From contig NZ_CAMLIX010000073.1 of assembly GCF_946479975.1 (NCBI RefSeq), positions 1 through 20,167 of the forward strand: a stretch of DNA of 20,167 nucleotides, written 5' to 3'. Position 1 is the stretch's first letter, and each line of letters opens with the position of its first letter. The DNA is from an uncultured Flavobacterium sp. (GTDB taxonomy: Bacteria; Bacteroidota; Bacteroidia; Flavobacteriales; Flavobacteriaceae). This document shows positions 1-8,205 of this stretch, piece after piece. The notes beneath the pieces are model-generated. The model saw nothing but the letters and a program-made list of their open reading frames with translations, ran no database searches and was not told the DNA's origin. A program made the position numbers and the translations under genes.

Positions 1-701
1 TCATGACAAATGAAAAACAAGTGCAACGCTCAATTGGATATTTGCCAGAACATAATCCGTTGTATTTGGATTTGTATGTTCGTGAGTATTTGGCTTTTAA
101 TGCCGATGTTTATAAAGTGCCAAAAGCAAGAATTGAAGAAGTGATTCAACTGACAGGACTGACACCAGAAAGTCATAAAAAAATAGGTCAGCTTTCTAAA
201 GGATACCGTCAGCGTGTTGGATTAGCAAATGCTTTGCTTCACGATCCAGAAGTTTTAATTTTAGACGAACCAACTACAGGTCTGGATCCGAATCAGTTAA
301 TGGAAATTCGTAATGTAATTAAAAATGCAGGAAAAAATAAAACTGTTTTTTTATCTACACACATTATGCAGGAAGTTGAAGCAATCTGCGATCGTGTCAT
401 AATTATCGACAAAGGAAATATTGTTGCAGACAATAAATTAGACCATTTGGTTGCCACAGACAAAGAGCAAGTTATTGAAGTTGAGTTTGATTACAAAGTT
501 GAAGAACAGCTTTTGGCGAAACTAGAAAACATTTCTTCGTACATTAATACACATGACATGACTTGGGAACTTACTTTTATTACAGAAAAAGATATGCGTC
601 CTGCCATTTTTGATTTTGCAAATGCAAATGGACTTAGAACTTTACAATTAAATCAAAAAAATAAAAATCTAGAAGCTGTTTTTAGAGAAATTACGAAGTA
701 A
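1..701 (+). CDS. gldA: Gliding-motility ABC transporter ATP-binding protein GldA (5' end missing)
   Basis: This is the C-terminal 232 or so residues of an ABC transporter ATPase; the gene begins before the window. The Walker A region is therefore off the left edge. Visible are the signature motif (LSKGYRQRVGLANALLHDP, about residue 64 of the visible part), Walker B with its catalytic glutamate (LILDEPTTGLDP), the D-loop and the switch histidine (STHIMQEVEAICDRV). The last 90 residues form the usual accessory tail ending in FREITK. From memory it closely resembles Flavobacterium johnsoniae GldA, which works with membrane partners GldF and GldG in gliding motility and type IX-secretion-linked surface processes. 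The frame is open through base 1, and the ATG at base 3 is an internal methionine (family members have ...DVMTN here). A strong terminator follows 30 bases after the stop. Identity is confident from overall similarity; the ABC fold is certain. Confidence 0.9.
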   Translation, partial: MTNEKQVQRSIGYLPEHNPLYLDLYVREYLAFNADVYKVPKARIEEVIQLTGLTPESHKKIGQLSKGYRQRVGLANALLHDPEVLILDEPTTGLDPNQLMEIRNVIKNAGKNKTVFLSTHIMQEVEAICDRVIIIDKGNIVADNKLDHLVATDKEQVIEVEFDYKVEEQLLAKLENISSYINTHDMTWELTFITEKDMRPAIFDFANANGLRTLQLNQKNKNLEAVFREITK

Positions 702-730
702 GGTTTCAGTCCCAGTCCCAGTTTTCAGGT

Positions 731-777
731 AGAGAAAGCGGTTTGTTTTACTTAAAACAAACCGCTTTCTCTTTTTT
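731..777 (+). terminator. Intrinsic terminator after gldA
   Basis: A perfect 20-bp inverted repeat (731-750 with 753-772) containing AGAGAAAGCGGTTTG is followed by a run of T (772-777). It lies 30 bases past the gldA stop, so it is read as a Rho-independent terminator. The stem is nearly symmetrical, with only two bases between the arms, so the real loop is formed by opening a few A:T pairs. Confidence 0.9.
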
Positions 778-842
778 ATTACTTCTTGTTTACTACAAAT
801 CAACAGGTTAATACATTTCCATCAAAATAGTTTTTATTTTTA

Positions 843-873
843 TTTAGACTTGATATAAATAGTTTTATATTTG
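843..873 (+). promoter_or_regulatory. Candidate promoter for the outer-membrane receptor gene
   Basis: TATATTTG at 866-873 fits the Bacteroidota -7 consensus TAnnTTTG. The -33 box is poor: TTTA at 843-846 gives a 19-bp spacer. If real, the transcript would have a leader of about 200 bases before the ATG at 1081. The remaining part of the 702-1080 gap holds no gene that I can support. It contains a split inverted repeat (869-891 against 1052-1069) and a 7-bp hairpin at 1041-1059. Confidence 0.35.
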
Positions 874-1080
874 GCAAATCAAATTCTAAATGCCACGGTA
901 TGTTACTTACACTCCAAACCCTAAAAAAATCAATTTCTGTTGTTTTAAATCAAGCAATAAATCTTCAACAAAGGTTTTCGGATAAACTAGAACAAATTGT
1001 CTTACAATAAATTCTGATTCGAAAAATTACAAAGATTGCATTCTAAACAAAATTTAGAATTTGCCAAATTAAGAAACAAC

Positions 1081-3198
1081 ATGAAAAATATTATAACCTC
1101 CTTTATGCTTGCTTTTTCGGTATATGGATTTTCACAAGAAAAAGAAAAAACAGACAGTATTGTTGAAACAGCTGTAAACGCACTGGATGAAATCGTGATT
1201 ACAAAAAAGAAAGTTTTATATACTCAAAAATCAGATCGATTGGTATTTAACGTCGAAAACAGTATTGTGTCTGAAGGCGGAACTGCTCTTGATGTTTTAT
1301 CGCGTGCGCCTGGCGTTGTCGTTTCTCAAGATGGCGATTTGTCTATTCGCGGACAGCAAGGTGTGGCTGTAATGATAAATGGTAAATTGACACAACTTTC
1401 TCAAAAAGAATTAGCCAATTATTTAAAAGCAACTACTACATCTAATATTAAACAAATAGAGGTAATTACAAATCCTCCTTCAAAATATGATGCCGCCGGA
1501 AAAGCTGGAATTATTAATATTATTCTAAAAAAGCCAAATGCTGCTGGTTTAAAAGGAACTGTTTTTTCAAGCTACGGAAGAGGCAGAAAAAACAGAACGA
1601 ATTCTGGTTTCAATTTAAATTATAACAAAGATAAATGGGGCGTTTTCGGAAATTACAGTTACACTTTCCGTGGAGAAGAAGAGCGTAAAGAATTCAATCA
1701 AACGCAATATACAGATCTTACGCGTCAGGAAATTGCGAGCAAGAATCACCAAACTTCGATTACAGATGAGCCATTAACTTCTAACAATTTTAAAATTGGA
1801 ACCCAATATGAAGTTTCACCAAAAACAAATTTAGAAGTTTATGTCGATGCCAAAATAGGACGTTATCAGAATATGGCGGACGGAACAAATACGGTTTTCA
1901 ATATTTCAAACCAGCGCATTTTTGATGCTTTGACTTATAATGACAGTAAAGAAAAATGGTTCGACTATACATACGCTTTTTCTGGAGTGCATAAATTTAA
2001 TACCGAAGGAAAGAACGTGTCTTTCGACTTTGAATATGAAACCTCAAAATTTAGATCCAATCAATTTCAAAGTGCCAATAATACAGCAAATGCTACAACT
2101 GTAGAAGATCGCCGTGGTTTTATTCCGTCTCAGCTAAAAGTTTTTACTGGAAAAGTTGATTTTGTAAATCCGTTTAAAGAAAAACAATTTATCGAATGGG
2201 GTTTTAAAGCAAATATCAAAAACAATGATAATCCTTCTGTTTACGAATATTTCGAAAACGATCAATGGTTAATCGACGCCAATTCGACCAATCATTTTGA
2301 ATACAATGAGCAGATTTATGCCGCGTATGTAAACTATAAATATCAGCTGGAAAAATTAAACATTCAAGCTGGTTTAAGAACCGAATATACTGCTCTAAAT
2401 ATCGATCAGAAAACCTTAAACGAAGAGCATAAAGACGATTATTTGAAATGGTTTCCCAGTCTTTCTTTAAAATATGAATTTACAAGCAATCATTCGGCTC
2501 ATGCTTCTTACAGTAAAAGAATCAACAGACCAAGTCAGTTTGATTTGAATCCGTTTCGTTTCTATGATGATTCATTCAATTATTCACAGGGAAATCCAAA
2601 TTTGATTCCTGAGATTACAAATGCCATGGAAATTGGTTACGCATGGAAAAGCAATTTTATGGCTTCTGTTTATTTCAACAGTACAAAAGATGTTTTCACA
2701 GAAGTGTACAACTATAATCCAGACACGAATACGACAATCACAACTCAGATCAACGTGGACAAATCTTATAATTACGGAGTTAATATTACAAATACCTCCG
2801 AGTTTTATAAATGGTGGTCTGTAAATACTTTGTTGAATGTTTTTGAAAATAAATTTATGGGGAATGTTGTAAACAGTTCTACCATTGATCCTATAATGAC
2901 TTTGAATCTAAGTATTCAAAATTCATTTACGATTAGCGATACTTGGAAAGCGGAAGGAAATGCACAATTTCAATCGAAATCAAATCTTGGAGTTTACCAA
3001 AGAGATGCGTTTTTTGATTTAAGTATTGGAATTTCAAGACAAGTTTTAGCAAAAAAAGGAAACATCAAATTGAATTTTACTGATGTTTTCAATACCAATA
3101 ATTTCTACATCAAATCTGTAGTTGCGCAGACGAGTATCGACAAAAGATATGATCTCGACAATCGCATTGCGACAATTGCATTTACATACCGCATTTAA
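1081..3198 (+). CDS. TonB-dependent-receptor-like outer-membrane beta-barrel protein
   Basis: A 705-residue outer-membrane protein. It starts with a Sec signal peptide (MKNIITSFMLAFSVYGFSQ), then a short periplasmic stretch, a plug-like domain (roughly residues 35-155: TALDVLSRAPGVVVSQDG, SIRGQQGVAVMINGK, and the IEVITNPPSKYDAAGKAGI run) and a long aromatic-rich barrel ending IAFTYRI. This matches the 'outer membrane beta-barrel family' receptors of Bacteroidota, TonB-dependent receptor relatives. The N-terminal carboxypeptidase-like domain found in many such receptors is absent. No partner lipoprotein (SusD type) lies next to it, so the substrate is unknown. The frame is open upstream to a TTG at 1036, but the ATG at 1081 places the signal peptide at the true N terminus. 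It converges with the decarboxylase gene and shares the terminator region with it. Confidence 0.85.
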   Translation: MKNIITSFMLAFSVYGFSQEKEKTDSIVETAVNALDEIVITKKKVLYTQKSDRLVFNVENSIVSEGGTALDVLSRAPGVVVSQDGDLSIRGQQGVAVMINGKLTQLSQKELANYLKATTTSNIKQIEVITNPPSKYDAAGKAGIINIILKKPNAAGLKGTVFSSYGRGRKNRTNSGFNLNYNKDKWGVFGNYSYTFRGEEERKEFNQTQYTDLTRQEIASKNHQTSITDEPLTSNNFKIGTQYEVSPKTNLEVYVDAKIGRYQNMADGTNTVFNISNQRIFDALTYNDSKEKWFDYTYAFSGVHKFNTEGKNVSFDFEYETSKFRSNQFQSANNTANATTVEDRRGFIPSQLKVFTGKVDFVNPFKEKQFIEWGFKANIKNNDNPSVYEYFENDQWLIDANSTNHFEYNEQIYAAYVNYKYQLEKLNIQAGLRTEYTALNIDQKTLNEEHKDDYLKWFPSLSLKYEFTSNHSAHASYSKRINRPSQFDLNPFRFYDDSFNYSQGNPNLIPEITNAMEIGYAWKSNFMASVYFNSTKDVFTEVYNYNPDTNTTITTQINVDKSYNYGVNITNTSEFYKWWSVNTLLNVFENKFMGNVVNSSTIDPIMTLNLSIQNSFTISDTWKAEGNAQFQSKSNLGVYQRDAFFDLSIGISRQVLAKKGNIKLNFTDVFNTNNFYIKSVVAQTSIDKRYDLDNRIATIAFTYRI

Positions 3199-3244
3199 AA
3201 TTCGTTCTTTAAATACCTTGTTTTTTGTTTTTTTTGTGTTAGTT

Positions 3245-3280
3245 AAGAGCCTGTTCCTTCAAACAGGCTCTTCTGTTTTT
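3245..3280 (+). terminator. Intrinsic terminator after the receptor gene
   Basis: A perfect 11-bp stem (AAGAGCCTGTT, 3245-3255, with 3262-3272) and a 6-base loop are followed by CTGTTTTT. It sits between two convergent genes. On the minus strand the hairpin lies just beyond the decarboxylase stop but has no T run, so termination in that direction is weaker. Confidence 0.8.
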
Positions 3281-3286
3281 ATCCGA

Positions 3287-4690
3287 TTATAGGTCCTCAA
3301 AAACTTCTTTCATTTCCTGAATTACAATTTTCACATCATTTTCTGTAGTTCTCCAGTTGACAAACGAAGCTCGTATTCCTTTTTTATTTTGATACACTGT
3401 TGGAGTCATAAAGACTTTTCCGCCCTCATTTAATTTGTTTAAGAACTGTGCAACTTTATCCTGATTTTCATTTCCTTTTAAAGTAAAACAAACATTATTC
3501 AATCGAATAGGCGCCAATAACTCAAAATTATTATCTTCAATAAGTGCATTGGCAAAATGCAGTGCCAGTGAAGTACTTTTTTCAATAATATCGCAAAAAC
3601 CTTCTTTTCCATAAGCCACTAAAGAAAACCAAACCGGCAAAGCTCTCATACGACGCGAATTTTCTGGAAGCACATTCAAATAATTAAAATTCTCTAGCGC
3701 ATTTCCTAAATATGGCGCATTTGAGTTTTGAAACGTTTCTATCTGCAGATTAATATGTTCTTTTTTAACTAAATAAAAAGCACTTTCATAAGGCACATTC
3801 AGCCATTTATGACAATCAATTGTGATACTGTCTGCTCCTTCCCAGCCTTTTACGTAATGTTTGTATTTATCCGAAACTGCTGCAAATCCGCCAAAAGCTC
3901 CATCAATATGCCACCAGAAATTGTATTTTTCTTTTAATTCTGAAATCGCTTCAAAATCATCAAAATCGGCTGTGTTTACCGTTCCTGCACTCGAAATTAA
4001 AATGAAAGGCTTTCCATCTAAAACTTTAATTTTCTCTTCTAAGTCGGCAAGATCCAATGCTTCTCGATTGCCCTCGATCGTTTTTACAACTGTATAATTC
4101 TGGCTTCCAATTCCTAACATTGATAATGATTTTATGGAAGAAGAATGTGGGGTTGCTGTTAGAATATGTATGGTTTCTGAAATTCCGTTTTTAGCAAAAT
4201 CTTTCCCAAATTGTTTCCCAAACCATTGTCTGGCAACGCCCAATGAAGTAAAATTTGACATTGTTGCTCCCGTTACAAAACCGCCCATAAATGAATCTGG
4301 AAGTTCTAATAATTGAAGCAGTAAATTAATGGTTTCAAATTCGATTAGAGCCGAATTTCCGCCTTGCGATGCTACTGATTGTGTATTTTGATCGTAAACA
4401 GAGGCAAGCCAGTCGCCCACAATAGAAGCTGGTGTTGATCCGCCGGTTACAAATCCCCAATATCTTGGTCCAGGAGAAGAAACCAATAAAGGCGCTAATC
4501 TTTCATTAAATTCTTTTAAAGCTTTTTCTGAACCTAAACCCAGTTCGTTTAAAGTACGTTTTGGATCAATTTTATTAGGATTTGAAGTTGGAATATTTTC
4601 GAGATTATTTAGAAAATCAACTCCTTGCTGTTTTGCTTTTTCTAAGATATTTTCTAAATTGTTAAGGTCTTGTTCTAATATTGAATTCAT
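3287..4690 (-). CDS. Group II pyridoxal-phosphate-dependent amino-acid decarboxylase
   Basis: A 467-residue, fold-type I PLP enzyme of the aromatic-amino-acid / glutamate / diaminobutyrate decarboxylase group. Visible landmarks, numbered from the chosen start: PRYWGFVTGGSTPAS near 75-90; TATPHSSSIKSL with the PLP-stacking histidine at 182; HIDGAFGGFA with the PLP-nitrogen aspartate at 263; and DSITIDCHKWLNVP with the Schiff-base lysine at 295. The length is normal for the group. The frame extends 12 codons further to an ATG at 4726, but those codons (MQFAWDKLILLI) overlap a palindrome; MNSILEQDL at 4690 looks like the natural start. It lies 81 bases downstream of a transporter gene on the same strand, so the pair may take up a substrate and decarboxylate it, or exchange substrate and amine. 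The exact amino acid cannot be read from the sequence. Confidence 0.85.
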   Translation of the reverse strand: MNSILEQDLNNLENILEKAKQQGVDFLNNLENIPTSNPNKIDPKRTLNELGLGSEKALKEFNERLAPLLVSSPGPRYWGFVTGGSTPASIVGDWLASVYDQNTQSVASQGGNSALIEFETINLLLQLLELPDSFMGGFVTGATMSNFTSLGVARQWFGKQFGKDFAKNGISETIHILTATPHSSSIKSLSMLGIGSQNYTVVKTIEGNREALDLADLEEKIKVLDGKPFILISSAGTVNTADFDDFEAISELKEKYNFWWHIDGAFGGFAAVSDKYKHYVKGWEGADSITIDCHKWLNVPYESAFYLVKKEHINLQIETFQNSNAPYLGNALENFNYLNVLPENSRRMRALPVWFSLVAYGKEGFCDIIEKSTSLALHFANALIEDNNFELLAPIRLNNVCFTLKGNENQDKVAQFLNKLNEGGKVFMTPTVYQNKKGIRASFVNWRTTENDVKIVIQEMKEVFEDL

Positions 4691-4711
4691 AATTAATAGT
4701 ATGAGCTTATC

Positions 4712-4728
4712 CCATGCAAATTGCATGG
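4712..4728. promoter_or_regulatory. 17-bp palindrome between the transporter and decarboxylase genes
   Basis: CCATGCAA-A-TTGCATGG has perfect 8-bp arms around one central base, 21 bases upstream of the decarboxylase ATG. It could be an operator or an mRNA hairpin near the ribosome-binding region. It is a single copy and I recognise no known regulator site. Confidence 0.35.
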
Positions 4729-4771
4729 ATAAAGGAGATTAAAAAGATTTTTATTTTTTAATTGAGAAAAA

Positions 4772-5995
4772 CTACCACTTTGTTTTCTCTGAGAATCTTG
4801 AGACGAGCATGGAAGAAATTACATCTCCATTTGCATTTAATAAAGTCGCGATTGGGTCAACCAAAGTTCCTAAAATCATCGCAACGGGCAAAGCCTGCTC
4901 CATTGGAAAACCATAAACCGTAATGGCTAAAACTTCTCCAATATAACCGCCGTTTGGAATGCCACCTTCGACAATAGAAACAATTATCGTAATTCCTAAC
5001 GCCAAAAGAATAGTGGAAGGTTCTGTGAAATCTTTTCCAAACATGGCAAATAGAAAAGTAATTTTTAAGATGGACGACATACTCGAACCGTCTTTATGCA
5101 ATGGCGCGCCAAGCGGAATTACAAGATTTCGAACATGCGCCGGAATTCCCATTTTTTGTGCAGCATCTAGATTTGCGGGAATTGTTGCGATACTGCTGCA
5201 AGTTCCTATTGCCGTTAAAGAAGGTGTAATATTATTGCTCCAAAAAACTTTGAAAGCTCTTTTTCCACCAGCAATTATAGCATATAAACTAAAAAATGTA
5301 AAAAAGTAGAAAACACAAGCAGCGTAATAAACGGCCATAGGTTTTGCATACACTCCGAATAACTGTGGTCCGAAAATACCAACTTGATAAGCAAAATATG
5401 CTCCTAAACCAATTGGTGCAAATTTCATTATAATATTCAAAAGCTGTTTCATAACCTCGTTTCCTGAATCCAGAAAACTCTTGAAAGTGTTTCCTTTTTC
5501 GCCTGACTGCAAAGTGGCAAAACCTATTAAAAACGAAAATATAATTAGTGCCAACATGCTTTTTCGGGAAAGTAATTCAGAAAAATCATTTACAGTAACC
5601 AATTTTGCAATTTGATCGCCCACAGATCCGGATTTAATTTCTTCAAAAGGAACTTTAGTAATCGCTATATCCTGATGAATCGGGAAAAGATAAACTGCAA
5701 AAATCATGACGATCGCAGAAATCAGAAGAGTTGAAAGAAAAACCAAAATCATGATCACAAATAGTTTTCCGAGTTTTTCCGTCTGTTCCAAATTTGCAAT
5801 GGAAGAACCAATCGTAAAAAAAATCAATGGAATAATTGCTGTGAAAAGTAAGTTTAGAAAAATATCTCCAAATGGTTTTATAACCAAAACTTTTTCTCCG
5901 AAAACTAAACCAAAAACACTTCCCACTATAATGCCGCTAAGAAGCAAAAGTATACTGCTGTAGCTTTGTAGAAAATTGATTTTTTTAGTTTCCAT
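4772..5995 (-). CDS. Dicarboxylate/amino acid:cation symporter (DAACS) family transporter
   Basis: A 407-residue integral inner-membrane protein with the glutamate-transporter fold: about eight hydrophobic segments plus two re-entrant hairpins. HP1 corresponds to GTCSSIATIPA (264-274), the TM7 motif to HKDGSSM (300-306), HP2 to GGIPNGGYIG (344-353) and TM8 to DPIATLLNANGD (380-391). The family co-transports acidic or neutral amino acids or C4-dicarboxylates with Na+ or H+. Several substrate- and sodium-site residues differ from archaeal GltPh: the TM8 arginine (R397) is alanine 383, and the TM7 NMDGT motif is HKDGS. A plain aspartate/glutamate transporter is therefore doubtful. It is first of a two-gene unit with the PLP decarboxylase. 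The start ATG at 5995 gives a normal short cytoplasmic N terminus. Confidence 0.85.
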   Translation of the reverse strand: METKKINFLQSYSSILLLLSGIIVGSVFGLVFGEKVLVIKPFGDIFLNLLFTAIIPLIFFTIGSSIANLEQTEKLGKLFVIMILVFLSTLLISAIVMIFAVYLFPIHQDIAITKVPFEEIKSGSVGDQIAKLVTVNDFSELLSRKSMLALIIFSFLIGFATLQSGEKGNTFKSFLDSGNEVMKQLLNIIMKFAPIGLGAYFAYQVGIFGPQLFGVYAKPMAVYYAACVFYFFTFFSLYAIIAGGKRAFKVFWSNNITPSLTAIGTCSSIATIPANLDAAQKMGIPAHVRNLVIPLGAPLHKDGSSMSSILKITFLFAMFGKDFTEPSTILLALGITIIVSIVEGGIPNGGYIGEVLAITVYGFPMEQALPVAMILGTLVDPIATLLNANGDVISSMLVSRFSEKTKW

Positions 5996-6035
5996 AATTA
6001 TAAAAGGATTTTAAAGCGCAGTAACATTAAGTTTT

Positions 6036-6175
6036 TTAAACACATAGAAACATAGCTTTACTTTGTGGAAAAAAGGCATTTCATTTTTTTAAACAAACAT
6101 AGCTATGTGTGAAAAATATATTTTTCTTTTAGTTCTTTTTTATTAAAACTAAAACCTATGTTTCTATGTGTTTAA
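6036..6175. repeat. 140-bp A+T-rich element with perfect 20-bp terminal inverted repeats
   Basis: TTAAACACATAGAAACATAG at 6036-6055 is repeated exactly in inverted orientation at 6156-6175. A small internal palindrome (ACATAGCTATGT) lies between the arms. There is no coding capacity. It fills the gap between the methyltransferase and transporter genes and looks like a short mobile or REP/MITE-like element; that identity is inferred. Confidence 0.7.
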
Positions 6176-6191
6176 ATAATTTTATGCATTC

Positions 6192-6845
6192 CTATTTTTC
6201 CAAAACAATTGTTGTAAAAGCTCTATCAACCAATTCGCCTGTTTTGCTTTTTACTTTTTCGGTTTGAGTTTCGGTGTAAAAAATTGTAAAAGCTGTTTTC
6301 TCAATCAATTTTTGTGCTTTCTCAGTACTGTAAAGCTCAAATTCAAATTGAGTAAACGGAAGCGTTTTCATAAAATCTTCTTCGGCAAATGTAATACAAA
6401 AATTACCCTTTTGTAATAAAACCCTGTAGATTTCTGAAAGCAATTCTTCTGGCTTCTGCCAAAAATAAATGGTATTTACAGTAAATATTTTATCGAAAGA
6501 TTCGTCTTCAAACGGAATTTTAATTCCGTCATAAATCGAAAAGAAAGCCTGTTTTTGAGAAACAAAATTTCTATTGATCTGGCGCGCTTCCTGAAACATT
6601 AATTCCGACATTTCAAGTCCGTAATATTTTAGGTTTTCTGCCTGTTCGAAAAGAAATTCAACATGACCAGCGTTTCCGTGACCTAATTCTAGAATTTTAT
6701 TTTCCTTTGAAATATTTAGATTTTGAATGGAATGTTTGGTCATATTGATGTTCGTTTCGTTCATCATATTTCCCATTTCGATTCCTTTTTCTCCTGATGG
6801 CTGTTTTAATTGAGAGGCGATGGCTTGTAGTTCTTCTTGTTTCAT
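6192..6845 (-). CDS. Class I SAM-dependent methyltransferase (substrate unknown)
   Basis: A 217-residue Rossmann-fold methyltransferase. Motif I (SAM binding) is ILELGHGNAGHV at 51-62, the acidic end of strand 2 is in YYGLEMS (glutamate about 78), and the motif II-III region is FDKIFTVNTIYFW. The fold resembles the Methyltransf_11/UbiE-like group acting on small molecules or lipids, but nothing in the sequence fixes the substrate. The reading frame stays open upstream to an ATG at 6911, but those 22 codons fall in a hairpin repeat, so MKQEELQ at 6845 is chosen. It stands alone between two repeat elements and its expression does not seem tied to metF. Confidence 0.8.
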   Translation of the reverse strand: MKQEELQAIASQLKQPSGEKGIEMGNMMNETNINMTKHSIQNLNISKENKILELGHGNAGHVEFLFEQAENLKYYGLEMSELMFQEARQINRNFVSQKQAFFSIYDGIKIPFEDESFDKIFTVNTIYFWQKPEELLSEIYRVLLQKGNFCITFAEEDFMKTLPFTQFEFELYSTEKAQKLIEKTAFTIFYTETQTEKVKSKTGELVDRAFTTIVLEK

Positions 6846-6878
6846 GATGTCTAAATTAATACAAATTTGAAAATAAAA

Positions 6879-6967
6879 CTCCTGATGCCCTAGCCCAGAT
6901 GGGAACGGCATCCTTTTGTGGCGGGGTTCGCCACAAAAGATACAGTGGACAGCTGGAATTAGCTCCT
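6879..6967 (-). repeat. 'ATCC-bulge' hairpin element, copy A
   Basis: A non-coding element just upstream of the methyltransferase. It has a perfect 11-bp stem (CTTTTGTGGCG at 6913-6923, arm 6929-6939) with a GGGTT loop, extended past a single bulged C by AT/AT pairs. Its flanks (CCCAGATGGGAACGGC and TACAGTGGACAGC on the plus strand) resemble those of the element at 13011-13160, including the same bulged C. Confidence 0.6.
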
Positions 6968-7014
6968 AAAACTTTTTATTCTTAACCATCAAGAAGCAAG
7001 TTTATTTTTTTTAT

Positions 7015-7094
7015 CATTAAGAGAATTAAGCTAAACTTTATGAACTAAACGCTAAAAGAATTAAGGCTCGCTTTATGAACTTAATCTCTTAATG
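7015..7094. repeat. Imperfect inverted repeat downstream of metF
   Basis: CATTAAGAGAATTAAG (7015-7030) pairs with CTTAATCTCTTAATG (7080-7094) apart from one bulged base. Between the arms, CTTTATGAACT occurs in two near-direct copies (ACTTTATGAACTAAAC and GCTTTATGAACTTAAT). It lies immediately past the metF stop but has no T run after it on the minus strand, so it is not a classical terminator. Confidence 0.55.
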
Positions 7095-7103
7095 GTAAAA
7101 AAA

Positions 7104-8060
7104 TTAAAAAACCTGACTAGCAATCTGACGAATATTCTCAGATTTTCCCATTGAATAATAATGCAAAAACGGAACTCCCGCTGCCTTCAATTCTAATGAC
7201 TGCTGAATCGCCCATTCGATTCCGACTTGTTTGATTTCAGCATTATTTTTGCATTTATCAACAGCATCTATTAAATCTTCTGGCAAATCGATTCTGAAGA
7301 TTTGTGGCAAAACTTGTAAATGTCTTTGAACCGCAATTGGTTTAATTCCAGGAATAATCGGAATTGTGATGCCCATTTCTCTTGCTTTTTCTACGAAAGC
7401 GAAATATTTAGAATTGTCAAAAAACATTTGTGTTACTACGTAATCAGCTCCGGCATCCACTTTTTCTTTTAATCTTTTTAAATCCGATTGTAAAGATGGA
7501 GATTCCAAATGTTTTTCCGGATAACCGGCAACACCAATACAGAAATCCGCTCTATTATCTGTATCCATTAATTCATGCAGATATTTTCCGCAATTCAAGT
7601 CGTTGATTTGACGAACCAAATCAATTGCATAATGATTTCCACCAGCTTTTGGCACAAAAGACTGTTCGTCTTTCATAGCGTCACCACGAAGTGCCATTAC
7701 ATTATTGATTCCTAAATAATGACAGTCGACCAGCACGTACTCCGTTTCTTCTTTGGTAAAACCGCCGCATAGCAAATGCGGCACCGTGTCAACATTATAT
7801 TTGTGTTTTATAGAAGCGCAAATTCCAAGCGTTCCTGGACGCATACGAGTTAATTTTTTATCCAAAAGTCCGTTACCTCGATCAATGTAAATATACTCTT
7901 CGCGAGAAGTTGTTACATCAATAAACGGCGGTTTAAACTCCATCAACGGATCGATATTATCGTATAATTCCTGAATACTTTTCCCCTTTTGAGGCGGAAT
8001 AATTTCAAATGAGAATAATGTTTTTCCTTTGGCGTTTTCTATATGTTCTGTTACTTTCAT
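7104..8060 (-). CDS. metF: 5,10-methylenetetrahydrofolate reductase
   Basis: A 318-residue FAD enzyme, normal family length, that reduces 5,10-methylene-THF to 5-methyl-THF, the methyl donor for MetH. Family landmarks are FEIIPPQKG (catalytic-region glutamate at 19, matching the FExxPP motif of E. coli MetF), MALRGDAMK in the folate/FAD region, GVAGYPEKHLESPS, and GADYVVTQMFFDN followed by PIIPGIKPI. It lies 145 bases downstream of the cobalamin-dependent half of methionine synthase on the same strand, so the two are very likely co-regulated. The gap between them is low-complexity A+T DNA (repeated GAGTTATGAGTTATGAA). Confidence 0.95.
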   Translation of the reverse strand: MKVTEHIENAKGKTLFSFEIIPPQKGKSIQELYDNIDPLMEFKPPFIDVTTSREEYIYIDRGNGLLDKKLTRMRPGTLGICASIKHKYNVDTVPHLLCGGFTKEETEYVLVDCHYLGINNVMALRGDAMKDEQSFVPKAGGNHYAIDLVRQINDLNCGKYLHELMDTDNRADFCIGVAGYPEKHLESPSLQSDLKRLKEKVDAGADYVVTQMFFDNSKYFAFVEKAREMGITIPIIPGIKPIAVQRHLQVLPQIFRIDLPEDLIDAVDKCKNNAEIKQVGIEWAIQQSLELKAAGVPFLHYYSMGKSENIRQIASQVF

Positions 8061-8205
8061 TATTTGAGTTATGAGTTATGAATTAAGAGTTTTGAGTTTG
8101 TTTGTGTAAAAAATCTGAAATCAAAAACTTAAATCAATTGTCTGCTTTAATAAATTACGATTTAGAGTTAAATCTAAAATCTGAACTCTAAAATCATAAA
8201 TTAAA

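Noticed and set aside
1036..1080. TTG start for the outer-membrane receptor
   Set aside because: It would put 15 residues before a clear signal peptide; the ATG at 1081 starts it properly.
6846..6911. 22-codon N-terminal extension of the methyltransferase
   Set aside because: The added residues come from the hairpin repeat at 6879-6967 and do not resemble a methyltransferase N terminus; the ATG at 6845 is preferred.
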